10,120 nucleotides of DNA from assembly GCA_032353305.1 (NCBI GenBank), contig JAUCNG010419688.1, forward strand, positions 1-10,120, read 5' to 3'. The translations under genes and the position numbers were made by a program. The notes under the pieces were generated by a model. That model was not told where the DNA came from, did not search any database, and saw only the letters and a list, made by a program, of their open reading frames with translations. Source of the DNA: Cephalothrix spiralis. Taxonomy: Eukaryota > Nemertea > Palaeonemertea > Archinemertea > Cephalotrichidae. Shown here piece by piece: positions 6,817-10,120 of the stretch (the first letter of the stretch is position 1; every line of letters starts with the position of its first letter).

Positions 6817-8779
6817 GGTCTACTCCTCTATTACAAACCCAGTTTTAATGTTTTAAGACAGTATCACAACTTATTATTTGAAAATAATGTTCAAATTAAA
6901 AAAACTCAGGAAAGAATTATAGCCTTAGAAAATGAAATTGCCCAACATCAGAAACTTTTAGTCGGTAATGACCAATTTGAGTCTAAATTATCGAAAATAA
7001 CTTTATATTTGAATGCTATATCAAAGTCTGAATCCAAAAAAATAATCCAGAAATATGCATCAGACCCTTTGAATTTATATAATTTTGATATAAAAGAATT
7101 ATTTGAGTCAACAAATCCTATCTTATGGAATGTCATTGTAGTAATGACTATGCACCAAAAAGAAAGGGATGTATTCCTTAAAAGTGGCAAAATTAATTGG
7201 TCTTGTCATTTAGATGTAGGAAATACTTTATTAGAGGAATCCGATTTCTTTTTTAGGTTATTTATTAGACGAGTGTATTTTTATTACACACTTCTATTTA
7301 ATACAAATGAACAGTGCAATTATCCCTTTCAAATTATCGTCGCAGACGAGATTAAGAAATATAGTAACTCATCAAAACTCATAGATATTGGAAATAGACT
7401 AGGGATATGTGTTTCAGATAAAACAATAAATCGCTTTATTCAAGAGGTGTCAATTAGAAATAAAGAATCTAGAGTAGAAATAGCCCTAGATAGTAACACT
7501 TTTACTGTTGCTGCTGTAGATAATTTAGATAAGCAAATGCCTTATACCTTTGTAAGCAATACTTTAAAGCCAAGGAGCTGGCATGGTTGTACAATATCAT
7601 CATTTCAACCCAAGCCAAGAATGAAAAATAATTCAGTTGAAGCTCAGGATAATAATATGTCTACTACTGATGTAGAAGCTCTACCTAATTCAGATGAGGT
7701 TCAGGATATTGATATGTCTACATCTGATGTAGAAACTTCAGATGAAGTTCGGGGTAATGATATGTCGCCTACTAATGTAGAAGCTCTTCTTAAATCTTCT
7801 AATGACAAAGATTCTTTACCTAAATCTAAAATGGCAAAACGTTTTGGTGTACAAAAACCCAAATCCCATAAGGTAAAAGATGCAATGCCCAGGATGCCTG
7901 CATTTGATCCACCAGTGAAGAGAACACCTGACTTTATAAGCTATACAGAAGATGCTTTTAAAAATTCACCCGAAGAAAAGAAAGCTTTGGAAGTCTTTTC
8001 GTCTGAGATTTTCATGTATATGTTGGAGAGAAAATTTAGAGCTGAATATTTTCCTCAAAAATTACTTCCAGGCTTTAAATGCAAACTATTTTTAGATAAC
8101 GTAAGGTATTGTGAGGTCTCAAATATTTGTTACTTAGAAGTTCTCAATGAACCTGCTGACAAACGAGAAACTGTTAAGTGGACATTAGACATACTTGATG
8201 AATATATCAGATCAAGTAAGCATTTATCCCAGCATGAGGATTTAGTTGTTACTGGTGATGCAAAAACATACAACCACTTAATCAGTTTGAAAGAAGAATA
8301 TGGCCATGATCTTGATTGGCTTATACCTTATGTAGGTGAATTCCATCTACTGAAGAATTATCATGCTGTGATAATGAAATTGTTTTGGGATGCTGGTCTT
8401 CAAAAATTGTCATCAGAATTCTTTAAAAGTGATGCATTTCAAAGTTGCTTGTTAAATAGTTCAAATTTCAAGCATACTCATTATTTTTTACTACAGATTT
8501 GGGAAGCATTGTACACAATACAAATAACTAAGTTTTTCGCTTGGAGACAAATTAATGAAGATGATCTTAAATCTGAACAGTTACCATCGACATTCCTGAT
8601 AGAAGAAATTCTAGAATGCCTGGAAAAATTGCCTGACAAAAAAGAAGATTTTGATAACATGTCTGACTTTTTATTGTTGCAAAGTGAACTTAAGAAAAAA
8701 TTAAATGGCCTTGAAAATGAGTTTTTTCAGTTCAGAGAACAAATGTCATCAAGGGATGATACCTTTAAATTTTGGAAAA
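6817..8779 (+). CDS. CXC gene, segment 2: coiled coil and central acidic-block region
   Basis: The segment starts in a coiled coil at about 6860-6965 (heptad-like LLFENN through IIALENEIAQHQKLL). Further on come LDSNTFTVAAVDNLD (DNLD at 7516-7527) and PRSWHGCTISSFQPKP (SWHG at 7573-7584). A low-complexity acidic insert with three imperfect copies of a QD-DMS-TDVE motif follows at 7642-7794. Next come TGDAKTYNHL (Asp at 8257-8259) and GEFHLLKNYH (8335-8364). D and E residues in such conserved blocks are candidates for an RNase H-like metal-binding site, as in DD-E/D transposases; this is inferred, not shown. The frame ends at a TAG at 8821-8823, but WK at 8773-8778 is where the reading should pass to the next segment, through an A4 run lacking one base. 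Confidence 0.65.
7642..7794 (+). repeat. Three imperfect coding repeats of 16-19 codons
   Basis: Units start at 7642, 7699 and 7747 with CAGGATA-ATATGTCT-type sequence (GGGGTAATGATATGTCG in the third). They encode Q/R-D/G-x-D/N-M-S-x-T/S-D/N-V-E motifs. The spacings of 57 and 48 nt are multiples of three, so the array expanded within the reading frame. It lies in an acidic low-complexity linker between the SWHG and GDAKTY blocks and is probably a flexible spacer. Confidence 0.7.
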
Positions 8780-9243
8780 GCTTATACATCAGGACCTTTT
8801 CCTATATGTTTGCCTTTATATAGCAGTTCGGAGTGGTAATTTTGAACTAAGAAATGCTTGTTATAAGGATATGGCACCTCTTTTTTATGTGTGTGACAAA
8901 ATTCACTATGCAAAAATTATTCCTCATCATTTAGCTGACCTATCTAAATTGCCTAGTAAGACTTATGATAAACTTTCACATGGAGCATTTGTTGTTAGTT
9001 TAAGAGGTGTCGCATATGCTTCTATTGCGTTTGATGAAGCTCACGAAATGACTATCAACAAGGACATAAAGGAATCTATAACAAAGCCAGACCCCGACTA
9101 TATAAATACATTGGCTGATTATTTGCCATTTAGAGCTACTATGCTTCGAAACTTCGAGAATTCTATCCTTCATAAACGTGCATATGTTGCTCATAAAGGT
9201 CTAGAGCCTAGCGTTATCAAAATGGTTGATTCAAATATGAATC
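8780..9243 (+). CDS. CXC gene, segment 3: DEAHEM block
   Basis: The segment carries the blocks LYIAVRSGNFELRNACYKD, HLADLSKLP and FDEAHEMTINKDIK (DEAHEM at 9033-9050), and ends with YLPFRATMLRNFENSIL. These are the most recognisable parts of the protein. The RSGN-LR and DEAHEM-IN-DIK patterns resemble many unannotated animal proteins of the DUF6589-like group. There is no ATG at its start; it is entered by the frame change at 8776-8779. Its frame runs into a TGA at 9282-9284, but the better reading leaves it at the T5 run at 9244-9248. DEAHEM is not a helicase DEAH box: no Walker A motif is present. Confidence 0.65.
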
Positions 9244-9248
9244 TTTTT

Positions 9249-10026
9249 AGAATTACCAGACCCTCAGTGCAATGTATGCAGTGAGAATGCTTCACTTTGT
9301 GAGTCCTGTCAATCTAAATGTACTTCAAGTCTTCTTTGTTTTTATAGATTGATTGGTTGTGTTTATATGAGTAAATTCTCTAGCGCATTTGAGGAAGGAC
9401 CAGCAACAAATTTTAGAAACACAATCAGAGATCATTGCACAGGCGAATCAAGCTCACTTGAGAAACACAAGTCTTGGCTTGACTCTATCAGGTCTAAGGT
9501 TTGGGAAAGACATGAATCTGATCAACAGGCGTTGCCATCTAATGATGCCTTGTATTACCATTGGCTAAGATCAGTGTGGGTTATGATACTTTGGTGTCAA
9601 GCGGACAAAACTTCGGTTACTCTTCCTCAGTTGACTAAATATGGATGGACTGAAGAAAATGGTGACATTTCCATAGTCTGGGATAGTGATTTGAATATTG
9701 CTCAAGTAAAATCGTTTGTACAGGCTTTAACAAAAGGTTGTAAATGTAAAACTGGGTGCAGTAATAAACGTTGTGGCTGTAAATCTAAAACCAAAGATGG
9801 ATATTGTGATGCAGGGTGTCAGTGTCTGAACTGTACCAATGTTTTTCGGGAAGAGAGTGCTTCTGATGCAACTAAACATCTTGATGATGTAATTGATAGT
9901 GTCATAAATGATCTTATTGCTAGTGAAAGTAGTGAAACTAATCCCTCTGTTCCCTCTATTAGCAACAATAATGACTTATTTTTTTCAAATGAAGAAAATT
10001 TGGAATCAGATATTGACGATAGCTAA
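9249..10026 (+). CDS. CXC gene, segment 4: zinc cluster and C-terminal CXC domain
   Basis: It opens with C-x2-C-x6-C-x2-C (QCNVCSENASLCESC, 9265-9309), a likely zinc site that becomes readable only after the frame change at 9244-9248. A predicted helical stretch (LEKHKSWLDSIRSKVWERH) and a W-rich block (YYHWLRSVWVMILW) follow. At 9739-9834 come nine cysteines in the pattern C-x-C-x3-C-x4-C-x-C-x8-C-x3-C-x-C-x2-C, the tesmin/TSO1 or MSL2-type CXC fold, which binds three zincs and contacts DNA. The last 60 residues are acidic and Ser/Asn-rich. The stop is TAA at 10024-10026. A CXC at the end of a transposase-like protein would suit sequence-specific DNA binding. Confidence 0.7.
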
Positions 10027-10120
10027 AATGTATAAATTGTATAATAGTTTATGCTATAGGTATTTTATTTAAGGCAAGTCATTTTACTTTGTCGCAACCA
10101 TTCATCTAGGGAGCATGATC
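10027..10120. other. 3' flank of the CXC gene, cut by the window end
   Basis: This is short AT-rich sequence after the stop codon. No AATAAA hexamer is seen before the window ends. I found no match to the reverse complement of the sequence around 5150-5830 that would mark terminal inverted repeats. Confidence 0.5.

Larger units (their letters stand above)
5832..10026 (+). mobile_element. Transposase-like zinc-finger/CXC gene with three frameshifts (DUF6589-like)
   Basis: Four consecutive open segments make one protein-coding region of about 1,400 codons with no introns. The order is N-terminal CxxC zinc ligands, a coiled coil, a central region with conserved acidic blocks, a second Cys cluster and a C-terminal CXC domain. 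The ATG at 5832 has A at -3 and G at +4, and an in-frame stop precedes it at 5790-5792. Frame changes occur near 6812-6816 (one base too many), 8776-8779 (one too few) and 9244-9248 (one too many). Each can be placed in a short A or T run, and all four segments then belong to a single reading frame ending at the TAA at 10024-10026. Blocks such as SWHG, GEFHLLKNYH and DEAHEM resemble uncharacterised multicopy metazoan proteins of DUF6589-like type, recalled and not searched. A transposon origin is inferred from intronless form, zinc-finger architecture and decay; no terminal inverted repeats were found, and the element may run past the window. A domesticated host gene with sequencing errors is the alternative. 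Confidence 0.55.

Noticed and set aside
6724-6859. Intron explaining the first frame change (donor AAG|GTAAAG near 6724, acceptor near 6831 or 6859)
   Set aside because: The donor looks good, but the removed part encodes SRVWLLSRLIELFRG, which looks truly coding, and the other two frame changes have no intron alternative. A single-base indel is simpler.
9033-9050. DEAH-box helicase motif
   Set aside because: DEAHEM stands alone: no Walker A or other helicase motifs are found in the protein.
9739-9834. Assignment to KDZ (Kyakuja-Dileera-Zisupton) transposases on the basis of Cys clusters
   Set aside because: The CXC spacing fits the MSL2/tesmin type, and I do not recognise KDZ catalytic motifs in the central region; the label would be a guess.
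10027-10120. Terminal inverted repeat of the mobile element
   Set aside because: The reverse complement of the window end has no match in 5150-5830; the true end probably lies outside the window.

Overview
The window looks like AT-rich animal nuclear DNA, most likely from a lophotrochozoan such as a bivalve mollusc. The reasons are a metazoan-type APC11 gene with a splice acceptor in its 5' leader, a TRIM/NHL-type beta-propeller exon of the sort greatly expanded in bivalves, many short tandem and inverted repeats, and long non-coding stretches. The taxon is an inference; no rRNA or mitochondrial marker is present.

Layout. 1-1828 is non-coding and repeat-rich. It holds a 2.6-copy minisatellite (89-173), two diverged copies of an older repeat (near 3-390 and 989-1265, with a third related piece at 856-909), nested inverted repeats, and a perfect 23-bp hairpin (1213-1263). 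1829-2424 is the coding exon of ANAPC11, the RING-H2 subunit of the anaphase-promoting complex, with its poly(A) signals. 2425-4054 is non-coding and contains two perfect, unrelated tandem duplications (98 bp x 2 at 2461-2656; 189 bp x 2 at 3315-3692) and a degenerate GTGCCCGG repeat. 4055-4911 (minus strand) is the last exon of a TRIM/NHL-repeat-like gene, with a clear acceptor just upstream. 4914-5831 is non-coding, with a ~75-bp tandem repeat and a CRE-like inverted pair.

5832-10026 (plus strand) is one long intronless coding region of about 1,400 codons. It is split into four frames by three single-base indels that can each be placed in a short A or T run. It encodes paired CxxC zinc ligands, a coiled coil, conserved blocks with D/E residues (DNLD, SWHG, GDAKTY, GEFHLLKNYH, DEAHEM) and a C-terminal nine-cysteine CXC domain. 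I read it as a transposase-like or transposon-derived protein of the poorly described metazoan DUF6589-like type. The family label comes from recalled motif resemblance, not from a search.

The ANAPC11 and NHL genes are ordinary and unrelated in function. The most interesting object is the 4.2-kb zinc-finger/CXC gene: whether its three frame changes are decay or homopolymer sequencing errors decides whether it is a dead element or a live, possibly domesticated gene.
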